Origin: Hyphomicrobium facile
GTDB taxonomy: Bacteria; Pseudomonadota; Alphaproteobacteria; Rhizobiales; Hyphomicrobiaceae
NCBI RefSeq assembly: GCF_900116175.1
Contig: NZ_FPCH01000003.1
Span: 248,001 to 312,000, forward strand
DNA length: 64,000 bases
Reading direction: 5' to 3'
The notes beneath the pieces were generated by a model. The model did not search any database. It saw nothing but the letters and a program-made list of their open reading frames with translations, and was not told where the DNA came from. A program made the translations under genes and the position numbers. The first letter of the stretch is position 1; the number at the start of each line of letters is the position of its first letter. Shown piece by piece: positions 25,646 through 36,075 of this stretch.

Positions 25646-28600
25646 TCAGCCAGCCGGATGGCTCTTGTCGGCCGAGCCATGCCCGAAATAGGTTTTGGCG
25701 CGTTCGCGGATCGTCTGGAACACGACATACAGCATCGGGATTATGAAAATTCCGATGAGGCTGGCGGCGAGCATGCCGGCGAAGACAGGCGTTCCCACGG
25801 CGCGTCTGCTTATCATTGCCGCCCCGGTCGCGATGACGAGCGGAAGCAGGCCAAGGATGAATGCGATGGACGTCATGATGACGGCGCGAAACCGCATCTC
25901 GGAGCCGAGGATGGCCGCTTCGTGAATCGACAGACCCTCATCCCGGCGCTCCTTCGCGAATTCGACGATCAGGATACCGTTCTTCGCGGCGAGCGCGATG
26001 AGAACGACGAGCCCGATCTGCGCGTAGATGTCGAGCGACAGTCCTGCGAGCTTAATTCCAACGTATGAGCCCAGAACGCCGACTGTAACCGAAAGGAGAA
26101 CTGGAATCGGGATCATCCAGCTTTCATAGAGCCCGACGAGGAAGAGGAACGCGAACAGGACCGCGAGACCTAGGATTATGCCGGTCTGCTCTTGCGATTC
26201 ATGCTCCTGATAGGCAGTCCCGGTCCATTCGAAGCCATAACCGGGCGGCAGGGTCTTCGCCGAAATCTCCGTCATCGCCTGCAGCGCGGTGCCCGAAGAG
26301 ACGCCGGGCGCCGGCGAGCCATTGATCGTTATCGAGCGATAGTTGTTGTAGCGGGTGATTGTCTGGGGCCCGAGGACTGTCGATATGTTTGCGACGGAAC
26401 GCAGTGGCACCATCTGGCCGGTGTTGTTGCGAACGTAAATTTTCCAAATCGCATCTATCTTGCTGCGATCGGCTGCCTCGCCCTGAAGGTTGACCTGCCA
26501 GGTGCGTCCGTAAAGATTGAAATCGTTGATGTAGGTGCCGCCGAGGGTCGATTGGAGGGCTGAGAAGATGCTGGCGATCTCCAAGCCCAAAGCCTGCGCC
26601 TTCGCGCGATCGATATCCAGGTAGATCGAGGGATTGGACGCGGTGAACGTCGAGAACACGCGCCGCAAATCCGGGTTCTGATTTGCAGCGGCGATCAACC
26701 CCTGCATGACGCTGCCCATTGCCTCGGGACTTGCCCCTTCGAGATTCTCGAGCTGATACTGGAAACCACCGGTCGTCGACAGGCCGACGATGGGCGGCAC
26801 ATTGAATGCGGAGATTTGCGCGGTGCTGATCCGTTGCACGGCTTCCGTCACCTTGGCGATCAAGGCCTGGGCGGAATCCCCCGGGGCCGTGCGTTCGGCA
26901 AATGGCTTCAGACGGGCAACCATAAAGGCGGAATTCGGCTGCGCGCCGCTGTCCAGGATCGAGAAGCCGATGATTGCGATCATGTCTTTGATCTGGGGCA
27001 TTCCCCTCAAGACATCTTCGACCTGCTCGACGACGCCGGTCGTGCGATTGACGGATGCGCCATCCGGCAACTGAACCGAAATGAAGAATGCGCCCTGGTC
27101 CTCCTCGGGGATGAATCCGGTCGGCGTGATTTTCGACATCAGCAATATTCCGACGCCACACGCGATGATCGCTATTACGCTCAGGAAGGATACGCGGACC
27201 AACCGCCGGACTATCAATCCATATCCGCCCCGCACGCGGTCAATCCATCTGAGGACGTATCCCATCACGCCGCGCTTCTCCTGAGGCCGGAGAAAGAGCG
27301 CGCATAGCGCGGGCGAAAGGGTCAGAGCGTTCAATGCAGAAATCAGCATTGCCGCCGAAATCGTTACTGCGAACTGACGGAAGAGTTCGCCAGTCAGGCC
27401 CGGAATGAAGGCGATGGGAACGAACACCGAAAGCAGCACGAGCGTGATGGCGATCACCGGCCCCGTGATCTGCCGCATCGCTTTCTTAGTTGCTTCAACC
27501 GGCGAGATTTCCGGCTCCTCTTCCATCACGCGCTCAACGTTTTCGACGACCACGATCGCATCGTCGATGACGATGCCAATGGCCAGAACGAGCGCGAGAA
27601 GCGAGACGGTGTTCGCCGAATAGCCCATCGCAACCATGACGGCGAAGGCGCCGACCAGGCTGACTGGAATGGCGACCGCCGGAATGATCGTCGCGCGCAG
27701 ACTTCCGAGGAAGAGGTAGACGACGAGGATAACCAAAACAAAGCCTTCGAAAATCGTACGAATGACTTCGTGGATCGTATCGCCGACAAATGTCGAGCTA
27801 TCATAGACGATGCGCGTTTTAAGCCCTTCGGGGAATCTCGTGGACAGCTCATCCAGTGCTTTGGCGACGCTCGCCGACGTCCTCACCGCGTTGGCGCCGG
27901 GAGAGAGATAAATGGCTATCGAAACGGCGGGCTTGCCGTTCAAGCGGCTGTGAGTGTCGAGGCTTTGAGCGCCCATCTCCGTTCGGGCTACGTCGCGTAT
28001 GCGAAGCAACGAGCCGTCGGGATTTGAACGAATGACGATATTGCCAAATTGCTCGGGAGTCGCGAGCCTTCCCTGCGTCTGCAGGTTCATTTGAAACTGC
28101 TGATCCGGCAAGGCGGGCTGTGCGCCGATACGTCCAATCGGCGCTTGCACGTTTTGCGCCTGAACAGCCGCAACGACATCGGACGGTTGAAGCCCCAGGT
28201 TGGTGAGGCGTTGCGCGTTGAACCAAATGCGCATCGAGTATTTCTGCGCACCGGAGAGGCTCGCTTGGCCGACACCATCGATGCGGGACAAGCGATCAAG
28301 AACATTGATCGTCGCGTAGTTCGTTATGAATAGCGGATCTTTCTTGCCGTTATCGGAGTAAAGAAAAACGTACTGCAAGATTGCCGACGATCGCTTTTGC
28401 GTCGTGATGCCCTGGTGTTGGACTTCTTGGGGAAGTCTCGAAAGAGCTGCCTGTACACGATTGTTGACGTTGACCGTATTGATGTCGGGATCGGTTCCCA
28501 ACTCGAACGACACGGTGAGACCGTAGCTGCCATCGTTGGCGCTATTCGACTTCATATAGAGCATCTTGTCGACGCCGATCACCTGCGCTTCGAGAGGCTG

Positions 28601-28789
28601 GGCGACGGAGGATTCAACCACGATGGCCGAGGCGCCCGGAAATGTCGTCGACACTTGGACCTGTGGCGGGACGAGGTTTGGAAACTGCTCGACGGGAATC
28701 TGCGAGAGCGCGAGCAGACCGGCGATCGTAATAATGAGAGCAATGACAATCGCTAAGCGGGGCCTATCAATGAAGATGGCTGAGAACAT
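25646..28789 (-). CDS. RND multidrug efflux transporter (second, HAE1 family)
   Basis: This 1047-residue proton-driven pump is closer to the AcrB/MexF branch than the pump at 11.3 kb. It opens with [20 protein letters not shown] and contains [20 protein letters not shown] and the proton-relay helix [20 protein letters not shown]. The large-loop sequence [20 protein letters not shown] is typical of HAE1 pumps. It begins 2 nt after its adaptor gene. No outer-membrane factor or regulator is adjacent. Confidence 0.95.
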   Translation of the reverse strand: MFSAIFIDRPRLAIVIALIITIAGLLALSQIPVEQFPNLVPPQVQVSTTFPGASAIVVESSVAQPLEAQVIGVDKMLYMKSNSANDGSYGLTVSFELGTDPDINTVNVNNRVQAALSRLPQEVQHQGITTQKRSSAILQYVFLYSDNGKKDPLFITNYATINVLDRLSRIDGVGQASLSGAQKYSMRIWFNAQRLTNLGLQPSDVVAAVQAQNVQAPIGRIGAQPALPDQQFQMNLQTQGRLATPEQFGNIVIRSNPDGSLLRIRDVARTEMGAQSLDTHSRLNGKPAVSIAIYLSPGANAVRTSASVAKALDELSTRFPEGLKTRIVYDSSTFVGDTIHEVIRTIFEGFVLVILVVYLFLGSLRATIIPAVAIPVSLVGAFAVMVAMGYSANTVSLLALVLAIGIVIDDAIVVVENVERVMEEEPEISPVEATKKAMRQITGPVIAITLVLLSVFVPIAFIPGLTGELFRQFAVTISAAMLISALNALTLSPALCALFLRPQEKRGVMGYVLRWIDRVRGGYGLIVRRLVRVSFLSVIAIIACGVGILLMSKITPTGFIPEEDQGAFFISVQLPDGASVNRTTGVVEQVEDVLRGMPQIKDMIAIIGFSILDSGAQPNSAFMVARLKPFAERTAPGDSAQALIAKVTEAVQRISTAQISAFNVPPIVGLSTTGGFQYQLENLEGASPEAMGSVMQGLIAAANQNPDLRRVFSTFTASNPSIYLDIDRAKAQALGLEIASIFSALQSTLGGTYINDFNLYGRTWQVNLQGEAADRSKIDAIWKIYVRNNTGQMVPLRSVANISTVLGPQTITRYNNYRSITINGSPAPGVSSGTALQAMTEISAKTLPPGYGFEWTGTAYQEHESQEQTGIILGLAVLFAFLFLVGLYESWMIPIPVLLSVTVGVLGSYVGIKLAGLSLDIYAQIGLVVLIALAAKNGILIVEFAKERRDEGLSIHEAAILGSEMRFRAVIMTSIAFILGLLPLVIATGAAMISRRAVGTPVFAGMLAASLIGIFIIPMLYVVFQTIRERAKTYFGHGSADKSHPAG

Positions 28790-28791
28790 TA

Positions 28792-29976
28792 TTATTGACC
28801 GTGGGATTTGGTCGGGTCGGAACCGGCCGGTTGCGGCACCACTTTGATATCCGGCCGGACTCGCTGGATTCCTTCTGTAACGACCCTTTCGCCTTCACTC
28901 AGTCCGGTCGACACCATCGCCAAGGCCGGCGTCGACTGACCGAGTTGAATCCGGCGTTGCGTTACGACGTCGTCCGGGTTGATCACGTACACATAGTCGC
29001 CCTGCTGGTCCGCCAGGACGGCGGACCGCGGGATCGCCAACGCGATGACTGGCTCCACGCCTTCGATGAGCGCGGTGATGAATTCACCGTCGATGAGCGG
29101 GCGGATCGTAATTTCCCCCGGCTTCGCGGGCTTTGCGAGCGGATTGGGAATCTCGCCTCGCACCAGGACCGTATCGGTGCTGGTCGCGACCGTTGGATCG
29201 ACGAAGTCGAGCTTGCCCTTCTGGGGATACAGCGAGCCGTCGGGTAAGCGGATGCGCAGAACGACCGCTTTGAAGCCGCCTTTCGGCAAGTACATTTTTC
29301 GCAGCTCCATAAGCGTCGGAGCGGGCACCGGAAAGACGACGTACATCGGGTCCTGGCTCACGATCTTCGTGAGCGTTCCGGAATTCGGCCCGACGATGTT
29401 GCCAACGTTGACGGCCGTGCGGCCGATCTTGCCGTCGATCGGCGCGGTGATCGTCGTGTAGCCGAGATTGATTTCTGCAGTCTTGAGCTGCGCCTCGGCA
29501 CCGAGAATCTGAGCTTCATAGGCGTGCTGCTGCGCGATTGCGCTGTCGACACTCGCTTGTTGGCCGGCTGGCCCGGACAGCAGGGACTTGGCGCGCCCCG
29601 TGGTCAGCACGGCGTTGCGAAGGAGCGCCTTATATTGATTTACGGCCGCTTGTGCGTTTTGAACGAGCGCCTCAAAAGGCGGGCGTTCGAGCCGATAAAG
29701 AACGTCACCTTTTTTTACCTCGGCCCCTTCGACGAAGGTCGTCTCTTCCAGCTGTCCCGTGACGCGGGCAACAACGTTGACCGTGTTCACCGCTTCGATG
29801 CGGCCGATGAATTCCTCGACCTGCGTGACCGGCTTCTTTTCGGCAATCGTATATCCGACGACCGGCGGACCGGTCGGCATTTGCGCAAGGACGGGAGCTG
29901 CAAAAAATGCGATGGCGAACGTGGCGGCTAGCGAATGAACAGAACCGCGAAGCATATGCGCATGTGCTAGTGTCAT
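28792..29976 (-). CDS. RND periplasmic adaptor (MexE/AcrA-like)
   Basis: This 394-residue membrane-fusion protein has a signal peptide ([17 protein letters not shown]), a lipoyl-like domain interrupted by a helical hairpin ([20 protein letters not shown] near residues 72-91; [20 protein letters not shown] near 160) and a C-terminal beta-barrel ([20 protein letters not shown]). A GGGAAGG site lies just before the ATG at 29976; the ATG seven codons later is an alternative. It forms a two-gene operon with the pump. A perfect palindrome 145 nt upstream may be a control site. Confidence 0.92.
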   Translation of the reverse strand: MTLAHAHMLRGSVHSLAATFAIAFFAAPVLAQMPTGPPVVGYTIAEKKPVTQVEEFIGRIEAVNTVNVVARVTGQLEETTFVEGAEVKKGDVLYRLERPPFEALVQNAQAAVNQYKALLRNAVLTTGRAKSLLSGPAGQQASVDSAIAQQHAYEAQILGAEAQLKTAEINLGYTTITAPIDGKIGRTAVNVGNIVGPNSGTLTKIVSQDPMYVVFPVPAPTLMELRKMYLPKGGFKAVVLRIRLPDGSLYPQKGKLDFVDPTVATSTDTVLVRGEIPNPLAKPAKPGEITIRPLIDGEFITALIEGVEPVIALAIPRSAVLADQQGDYVYVINPDDVVTQRRIQLGQSTPALAMVSTGLSEGERVVTEGIQRVRPDIKVVPQPAGSDPTKSHGQ

Positions 29977-30120
29977 AGCCTTCCCTGCGGCGGCAGAAGT
30001 TCGGGCTCAAGCACTAACGCTTGGGCTGGAGAACTTAGCTCATAGCCACAATGGGAGGTTAGGAAACTCAATTCCGTCTTAAGCGGAAAGCTTGCATTTC
30101 ATTTGTGATATCGCCGCGTG

Positions 30121-30147
30121 CAAGAGATCGGACGTACCGATCTCTTG
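30121..30147. promoter_or_regulatory. Perfect 11-bp inverted repeat upstream of the RND operon
   Basis: CAAGAGATCGG at 30121-30131 and CCGATCTCTTG at 30137-30147 form a perfect palindrome around ACGTA. It lies 145 nt before the adaptor start and 80 nt past the 2TM gene. No T-tract follows on either strand. It is either an operator for an unlinked regulator or a terminator of the 2TM gene. Confidence 0.45.
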
Positions 30148-30226
30148 CCATGCGCGCATGCAGGATCATCTCTCGCCGGAGGCTTGCGAAGCACTCGCTG
30201 CGATCGTCAGGGCTCGCTTCGTATGG

Positions 30227-30442
30227 TCAATGACGTATGGGCCGCACGGGCCTCACAGGGCGAGACGGGGCTCGCCACACCGCATAGCCGTGCGCCAAAA
30301 GACCGATGCCCCAGCCGAGAAGCACCCAGTAGAACCAGATCGTCTCGGGGTTCATCAGATTTATGATTATAAGGATCACATTGACGATCACGTAGGCCGT
30401 CAAGTGAATCCTGAAGCCTTGGTTTTGCAGCAGTCTGTTCAT
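30227..30442 (-). CDS. 2TM-domain small membrane protein
   Basis: This 71-residue protein matches the short 2TM-domain family: FRIHLTAYVIVNVILIIINL forms helix 1 and WFYWVLLGWGIGLLAHGYAV forms helix 2, with the conserved HL..Y..VN and GWGIGLLAHG patterns. The C-terminus is a basic RPVRPVRPIRH tail. The function is unknown; in other bacteria the domain is often fused to regulators. It is divergently transcribed from the small hydrophilic protein gene at 30.6 kb. Confidence 0.75.
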   Translation of the reverse strand: MNRLLQNQGFRIHLTAYVIVNVILIIINLMNPETIWFYWVLLGWGIGLLAHGYAVWRAPSRPVRPVRPIRH

Positions 30443-30623
30443 TTCGGTCTCCGACCGTTAAATTCAGTGCTGTGTTTATCGGTTTTTCTCAGCTCGCGCT
30501 CGAATTTCTATTCTTAATCGGCCGTTCGCCGTATCGGAACTGCTGCTTTGACTAGAACGTTCGGTCAGATGGAGCCTAATCTGCCACGCATCGGCTGGTG
30601 GTGGGCGCTTGGAGAAAACCTCA

Positions 30624-30830
30624 ATGAGTAACGAGAAGCCGAAGGCTCAAGTGGACAAAGAGCTGAATGAAGCTTTGAAGGAAACCTTCCCCGGTAGCGA
30701 TCCGATAGCGGTCGATCGCACGGAGGACGAACCTGTGCGGCCCATCGATCGCAGACCGCCCCTTATCGATAAAGATCTCGTCGAGAAGCTGTCAGAAAAA
30801 GCAAAATCCGAACAATCCAAATCGAAATAG
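30624..30830 (+). CDS. Small conserved hydrophilic protein
   Basis: This 68-residue charged protein starts at the ATG at 30624, with GGAG 9 nt upstream. It contains the short motif LNEALKETFPGSDPIAVDR, seen in small alphaproteobacterial proteins of unknown function, followed by a Lys/Glu-rich C-terminus. It is probably cytosolic and partly disordered. A hairpin terminator follows. Confidence 0.65.
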   Translation: MSNEKPKAQVDKELNEALKETFPGSDPIAVDRTEDEPVRPIDRRPPLIDKDLVEKLSEKAKSEQSKSK

Positions 30831-30871
30831 TCCGACGTTGCACAATACCGGTTGCGCTAGTTCATAAAGAC

Positions 30872-30892
30872 GGCCCGGATAGCAACCGGGCC
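30872..30892. terminator. Hairpin between convergent small genes
   Basis: A 7-bp perfect GC stem (GGCCCGG with CCGGGCC, 7-nt loop) sits between the stop codons at 30830 (plus) and 30917 (minus). On the minus strand it is followed by GTCTTTATG, a weak T-rich tail. Confidence 0.5.
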
Positions 30893-30916
30893 ACAGTCAT
30901 ACCCTGGTTTTCGCTC

Positions 30917-31177
30917 TTAAGGACCGGGGTTCGGCGATGGAGCCGGCTGTGTCGGGCTTGCCTTCGGCAACGGAGGCGACGGAATGGGGGCGGTAACCGT
31001 GGACGCGCCGGTATTGGTCGTATCGACAGTCGGACTGACGCGGCCGAAGAAATACCAGCTGATGAGCGCCAGCACGATCAAGAGTGCAACGATCCCAAGC
31101 GACGAACTCGTAGTGGGGCGCGAAAGATCGTCGACTTCCCGGCGCTGACCCGTTTGGGGATCGGTATAGAGAGCCAT
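30917..31177 (-). CDS. Small membrane-anchored Pro-rich protein
   Basis: This 86-residue protein has a soluble N-terminus (MALYTDPQTGQRREVDDLSR), one transmembrane helix (LGIVALLIVLALISWYFFG) and a periplasmic Pro/Ser/Thr-rich tail of about 35 residues. There is no recognised domain. It is divergent from the Nudix gene. Confidence 0.6.
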   Translation of the reverse strand: MALYTDPQTGQRREVDDLSRPTTSSSLGIVALLIVLALISWYFFGRVSPTVDTTNTGASTVTAPIPSPPLPKASPTQPAPSPNPGP

Positions 31178-31315
31178 TATGGATTTTCCTCTAGCGATAC
31201 TCTGGCAAAATAACAGGGCCCGTGGGAGGAAGGTTCCGGAAACGCGTTAAAGCCCCGTTCCGTCAAATCGGTGATATGGGCGCCATCGCCTGTCTGCTGG
31301 AATGGACGACAATTT

Positions 31316-31729
31316 ATGACAATTCTACAGGTTGGAGCTCTTCCGGTCCGCAAGTCGCGCGGCGGTTTCGAGATCCTTCTCATATCTTCCAGAGAAACGG
31401 GACGGTGGGTCATTCCGAAAGGTTGGCCATCGAAGCGGCTGAGCGATCCCGACGCGGCTGCGCGGGAGGCCAAACAGGAGGCGGGCGTAACGGGCAAGAT
31501 CTCCCGCGTCCCGGTCGGCAGCTATCGCTACCGGAAGAAAACGGTCGAACACATTCGCGTCCTCACCGTCACCTGCTACGTTCTGTGGGTGAAGAAAGAA
31601 CGGAAGCGGTGGCGCGAGCAGGACCAGCGAACGCGCGTGTGGTTTTCGCAAGAAGATGCGGTCAAAAAGGTCCGGGAACCGGGATTGAAAATACTCATCG
31701 CGAGTCTTGAAGTCCGGCCGAAAAGCTAG
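31316..31729 (+). CDS. Nudix hydrolase with a variant Nudix box
   Basis: This 137-residue member of the Nudix superfamily hydrolyses nucleoside-diphosphate-linked compounds, or possibly diphosphoinositol/Ap4A-type substrates. The ATG at 31316 gives the usual ILQVGALPVRK first strand; the upstream ATG at 31271 is less likely. The box reads PKGWPSKRLSDPDAAAREAKQEAGV in the two parts PKGWPSKRL and REAKQEAGV, so the canonical first Glu is Leu and the EE pair is QE. The WVIPKGWP form is shared with a known alphaproteobacterial Nudix subgroup. It ends in a CTAG shared with the convergent DUF763 stop codon. Confidence 0.8.
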   Translation: MTILQVGALPVRKSRGGFEILLISSRETGRWVIPKGWPSKRLSDPDAAAREAKQEAGVTGKISRVPVGSYRYRKKTVEHIRVLTVTCYVLWVKKERKRWREQDQRTRVWFSQEDAVKKVREPGLKILIASLEVRPKS

Positions 31730-32998
31730 CGCGCTCCGCCAGCCTTGGTCATCGGCGCCGTAACACCTTCCCAACCGAAAACGGAGCGGCCGCCGAGAGA
31801 CGGCGAGGCTGCTCGTTCGAGGGCGATATGTGTTTCGAATAGTGGGCCGTTGGCCGTGCGTTCCAGCATTCTTGCCTGATCATCGAGCCTCTTCAGCGCG
31901 GCGAGCGTTTCGCTATTTCCAAGCTTGGCTTTTTGGACTGCGGACTTCAGGACTTTAATCGTTTCGTCGTAGACGCTTGTTGCAACCGGATAGGGATGGC
32001 TGTCCTTGCCGCCGTGCGCGAGTGAAAATCGTGCGGGATCCTGAAACCGATACGGCGCGCCGTGCACGACTTCGGCGACCATGGCAAGCGATTGAACGGT
32101 TCTTGCGCCTACTCCGGGTATCAGGAGCAGGTCAGGAAAATCTGTAGGACCTTGCTCGGCAGCGGCAGCCAGCGTTCCGTGCAGGCGGCGGATGAAGACG
32201 TCACTCGATCGCACGTCGTGATGAGCAGGCATCTCGAGATGCGGCAGCGACAGCTGCTCGGATGGTTCGGGCTTCGACTGCTCCAACAGCTCGTCCAACA
32301 GCTCGGCGACTATTTTATCCTTTATCCGGCCCTAATGTCGATAGCAGGTCGAGTTGTGCCGATCGCGACGCGTTCGCCCGCCGATCGGTCAGGTTGACGA
32401 TTTCACCCTGTGCTGGGCCATCTATTGCGGCATGGGGCTCATCAATGAAGTTCGATCGCGATTTGGAAAACCAATGGTAGCGGCGAGCCTGTCCCTTATC
32501 CGTGTTCATGCCTTGTTGGACGACGGTCCAGTTACCTTCGCGGGTGACGAAGAAGCCGTGGAGATAAAGATCGAAGCCATCCTGAACGGCCGCGCTGTCG
32601 ACCTTGGCGACGAGACGGCTTGCTTTGGTCAGCGCGTCGGCATCGATGCCGACGTGTTCACCGATTGCTCTCAATTCCTCCGGCGTGCGCCGCGAATGCT
32701 TACCCCGACCGCCACAAACGTAGATGCCGAGCTCGTCCTGCACGGGTTCAAGCCCGCGCTTCAATGCTCCGATGACTGTGGTTGTCACGCCGGATGAATG
32801 CCAGTCCATGCCCATGACGGCACCGAACGACTGGAACCAAAAAGGATGGGCGAGACGGCTCAGTAATTCGTCTCGCCCATATTCCTGTACGATCGCCTCG
32901 CAGATCACGGCGCCGAGCGAAGCCATCCGGGCCGAGAGCCACGCGGGCACATGGCCGCCATGCAGCGGAAGATCAGCGCTTCCTGTACGTTGTGCCAT
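31726..32998 (-). pseudogene. DUF763 protein gene, broken by a +1 frameshift
   Basis: Two adjacent minus-strand frames together encode one DUF763 protein. The 5' part (32998-32315) has RTGSADLPLHGGHVPAWLS and MDWHSSGVTTTVIGALKRGL. The 3' part (31726 to about 32335) has the helix-hairpin-helix LLLIPGVGARTVQSLAMVAE and FSLAHGGKDSHPYPV. Frame 1 stops at a TAA at 32315-32317; the second frame is open upstream of that point (RIKDKIVAELLDELL). Deleting one base in GGGCCGG (about 32327-32333) restores a single reading frame. DUF763 proteins are uncharacterised and probably nucleic-acid binding through the HhH. This could be a true pseudogene, a sequencing error or recoding. Confidence 0.8.
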
Positions 32999-33173
32999 CG
33001 GCTCCATCAGAACTGCTTCTTATGAAAGTATGATGAGTCGCCGGACGCGACCATAGCGCCGTACCTTCGGACAATTTCAAATCGCGGCGAGCCCGCTCAA
33101 AGGCCTCCTCATATTTCGCCTTCTTGTCCAACCGGGACGCACGTGCGCGCCGCGTGAATTCGCTCAACTTCAT
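32973..33173 (-). CDS. Possible small basic protein
   Basis: A 66-codon frame (MKLSEFTRRARASRLDKKAK at the start) fills part of the gap upstream of the DUF763 gene and overlaps its start by about 26 nt. The N-terminal half is Lys/Arg/Glu-rich and helical, like small Rhizobiales proteins. No domain is recognised, so the gene call is weak. Confidence 0.3.
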   Translation of the reverse strand: MKLSEFTRRARASRLDKKAKYEEAFERARRDLKLSEGTALWSRPATHHTFIRSSSDGADGTTYRKR

Positions 33174-33369
33174 GCACCGATTCCTCTGTGAATGCAGAAA
33201 CCCCGCGGAAAATATCGCGGTCGCTTTTCCTCAAAAGTTTGGAGCCTTGGCCCCTCGCCGATCAAGAACAACGCCTGAGGTTGGTTGTTCCCGAACACAG
33301 CGTTCAAACCTATTTCTTGCGGCGAACGAACGCAGGCGTCAGCGGAGATGTCCCAGCCGAAGCAATCTG

Positions 33370-33990
33370 CTAACGGCCCGAGCTTCGGCTCGATGATCTC
33401 CCGATTCCAATTGAGCTTCGGGTCGACGTTGCGCCAGGAGTGCTAGACGCCCCGGTTGGGTTAGCGCCCGGCGGCAAAGCGCTGCCGGTGGTTACCCCGA
33501 TCCCCGTCAAACCGCCAGGAAACCGCGATAGAAAGGCCGCCGTAGAGGCCGGTACAGCAAGTGGCGATGGGTAGAAGCTCGGAGAAGTCGCCGAGGGAGC
33601 GGGCGGGGCCGATAGTCCTGACTGAGTCACAAAAGCATTGAGTGCGAGTCCGGTTGCGGGCGGCGTCGATGACGTTATCACGTCGCCATTGAGCACTGCG
33701 GTGTTGGAATTCGTGGGGCCGATCACGAGACTGAGTGAACTCGGCGCGGTCGGATCTATTCTGATCCTCTCGAGGGGGGATTGCACAAGAAACGATGGCA
33801 GCTGCGAACTCGATTGCGAGGTCGTGGCGTTGTTCGTGAGCAGCGGGTTGGCAATCGTCGGGGTCAGCGGGCTGCTCGTCGCGCTGGTCGTCGCCGTTGC
33901 GCCTACGGGTGCTGTCGTGCTCTGCGCGAACGCAGCTGACGACATACCGACGATCAAGCCGGATGAGAGCGCGATTAAAAATTTCGTCAT
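33370..33990 (-). CDS. Secreted Ser/Thr/Pro-rich low-complexity protein
   Basis: From the ATG at 33990 this 206-residue product has a signal peptide (FLIALSSGLIVGMSSAAFAQ), then Ser/Thr/Ala/Pro-rich sequence with few charged residues, ending in an Arg/Ser-rich tail (SSIGIGRSSSRSSGR). A semi-ordered middle (LERIRIDPTAPSSLSLVIGP) may be a short domain. No family is recognised. The composition resembles surface or matrix-associated proteins. Confidence 0.55.
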   Translation of the reverse strand: MTKFLIALSSGLIVGMSSAAFAQSTTAPVGATATTSATSSPLTPTIANPLLTNNATTSQSSSQLPSFLVQSPLERIRIDPTAPSSLSLVIGPTNSNTAVLNGDVITSSTPPATGLALNAFVTQSGLSAPPAPSATSPSFYPSPLAVPASTAAFLSRFPGGLTGIGVTTGSALPPGANPTGASSTPGATSTRSSIGIGRSSSRSSGR

Positions 33991-34284
33991 CATACTTCAA
34001 TCCTATTCGCCCCATCTTCACATAGGAACTTAGGAGCCAAATCACAGTTCCGGACGAGAAGCCGGAGTGGGTTTTCGGATGAGTATGTTCGTAATGATCA
34101 GCAGTCTCAGGCTGGGTTAACCAGTCGCAGCCCCGCGACGTTCGATAGCCGCATCTGCAGAGTTGAATAAAATACGTAGCTTTTAAAATTGGCGCTCGAC
34201 CGCGTCTTCCGGGAACGTTGCGAACTGAGGCCGAAGTTCAAGCCCGCCAAATTAAAATGCCCAGAGTCTTGAGGGAAGCGCATC

Positions 34285-36051
34285 TTGACCAGCGACTTGT
34301 CGGCTTTTGCAAAGCACCCATACCGTTTCATCATTGCAATCCTTGGCAGCTACCGCTGGAGCCATATCGCAATACTGGCGTCGGTCATCGCGGCCGTCAC
34401 ATTTTCCGTGTCGACGCAGTACGGCCTGAAGAAGCTGGTCGACGCATTATCAAATCCATCACAACACGGAGCTGTTTGGGTCGCCTTTGCGATGGTCATC
34501 GGCTTCATCGCCGCCGATAATCTGTCGTGGCGCCTCGCGGCGTGGATCGGTCACTCGACCTTTACCGGCGTTTCCGGGCGCGTCCGGCGAAAGCTCTTCC
34601 GGCATCTGACCGGACATGCTCCGAGCTTTTTTCATGGGCAGGCGCCTGGCGCTCTCACGAGCCGGATCACAGCCACCGCAAACGCGCTCTACACGACCGA
34701 GACCATGGTTACGTTCAATGCCATGCCTCCGCTCGTCGCGACTGTCGTCGCCATCATTTATCTCATGACCGTCAGCGTCGCGATGGCATTGACGTTGACC
34801 GGCGTTGTCGGGGTCATTGTCGTCTTCATGTTCTACTGGGCGGCTCGCGGCACGCCGCTTCACCACGCCTATGCGCGCGAAGCCGCAAACGTCGATGGAG
34901 ACATGATCGACGTCATTTCGAATATTTCGGTGGTGAAGGCTTTCGGGCGTATGCGCAGCGAGCATCGCCGTCTCGGGGGCGTCATCAGCCGGGAGGTGCG
35001 AGCACGGAAGGAAAGTTTATATTTCCTCGAACGGCTCCGAATTTTTCACGCTATCGCGACGGCAGTGCTGACGTGCTGCGTTCTCGCTTGGTCGATCGTT
35101 CTTTGGCAGCGAGGCGAGGCGACCGCCGGCGACGTTGTGCTCGTCTCCACGCTCGGCATTTCCATTTTGAGCGCTACGCGCGATCTGGCCGTCGCCCTCG
35201 TCGATGTTACGCAGCACTTGGCGCGCTTTTCGGAAGCTTTGCGGACGCTCCTGACTCCGCACGCGCTTCCCCTTGTTTCGTCCGCAAAGCGTGTGGCAGC
35301 GGCGCGCGGAGCGGTGGAGTTCCGCGATGTCGGCTTCTCCTATCCTGATGGCAAGCAAGTTTTCTCGTCGTTGAACCTCAAGATCGATCCTGGAATGCGA
35401 GTTGGTATCGTCGGGCCGTCGGGTGCGGGGAAATCGACGATCTTTTCGCTCATCCAGAGATTTTATGACGTTCAATCCGGCGCAATTCTGATTGATGGCG
35501 AAGTCGGCGCGTTGTTGCCAGACGACGCTCTCCGAAAAGCCATTGCCGTCGTCCCTCAAGACGTGAGCCTCTTCCATCGTACGCTGAGAGAGAACATTCG
35601 CTATGGGCGGCCGGGCGCGCGTGACGACGAGGTTATGGAAGCGGCGCGGATGGCGCGGTGCGAGAACTTCATCGAGCAGCTGCCTGCCGGTCTCGACACG
35701 ATTGTCGGCGACCGGGGCGCGAAACTCTCTGGCGGACAACGGCAACGCGTTGCGATCGCGCGCGCATTCTTGAAGAACGCGCCGATACTTCTTCTCGACG
35801 AGGCGACGTCCGCGCTCGACAGTCATTCAGAGGAGCTGATCAGAGAAGCGCTCACGACGCTGATGAAGGGAAGAACGGTAATTGCCATTGCGCACCGTCT
35901 TTCGACGCTGAGGAATTTCGACCGCATCGTCGTCATTCAGAACGGCAAGGTGGTGCAGGACGATACGCCCGAGACCTTGATCAGCAAGGCCGGCGCCTAC
36001 AAATCCCTCGTTGATCTCGAGGTGCGGCGTCTCAAATCGGCGGCGGCGTAA
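34285..36051 (+). CDS. ABC exporter, fused permease and ATPase
   Basis: This 588-residue half-transporter has a six-helix membrane domain (about 20-310) and a C-terminal nucleotide-binding domain with Walker A GPSGAGKST, signature LSGGQRQR, Walker B ILLLDEATSALD and the H-loop IAIAHRLST. It starts at a TTG (34285) preceded by GAGGGAAG; no ATG is available at a sensible N-terminus (LTSDLSAFAKHPYRF). It is of the MsbA/lipid-exporter-like type, probably a homodimer. The substrate is unknown. It converges on the glucosidase gene with only 24 nt between stop codons. Confidence 0.9.
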   Translation: MTSDLSAFAKHPYRFIIAILGSYRWSHIAILASVIAAVTFSVSTQYGLKKLVDALSNPSQHGAVWVAFAMVIGFIAADNLSWRLAAWIGHSTFTGVSGRVRRKLFRHLTGHAPSFFHGQAPGALTSRITATANALYTTETMVTFNAMPPLVATVVAIIYLMTVSVAMALTLTGVVGVIVVFMFYWAARGTPLHHAYAREAANVDGDMIDVISNISVVKAFGRMRSEHRRLGGVISREVRARKESLYFLERLRIFHAIATAVLTCCVLAWSIVLWQRGEATAGDVVLVSTLGISILSATRDLAVALVDVTQHLARFSEALRTLLTPHALPLVSSAKRVAAARGAVEFRDVGFSYPDGKQVFSSLNLKIDPGMRVGIVGPSGAGKSTIFSLIQRFYDVQSGAILIDGEVGALLPDDALRKAIAVVPQDVSLFHRTLRENIRYGRPGARDDEVMEAARMARCENFIEQLPAGLDTIVGDRGAKLSGGQRQRVAIARAFLKNAPILLLDEATSALDSHSEELIREALTTLMKGRTVIAIAHRLSTLRNFDRIVVIQNGKVVQDDTPETLISKAGAYKSLVDLEVRRLKSAAA

Positions 36052-36075
36052 GGCCAGCAGTCGCTGATAGCGGAT

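Noticed and set aside
34107-34334. 75-codon minus-strand frame before the ABC exporter
   Set aside because: It overlaps the exporter start on the opposite strand and shows no protein family features.
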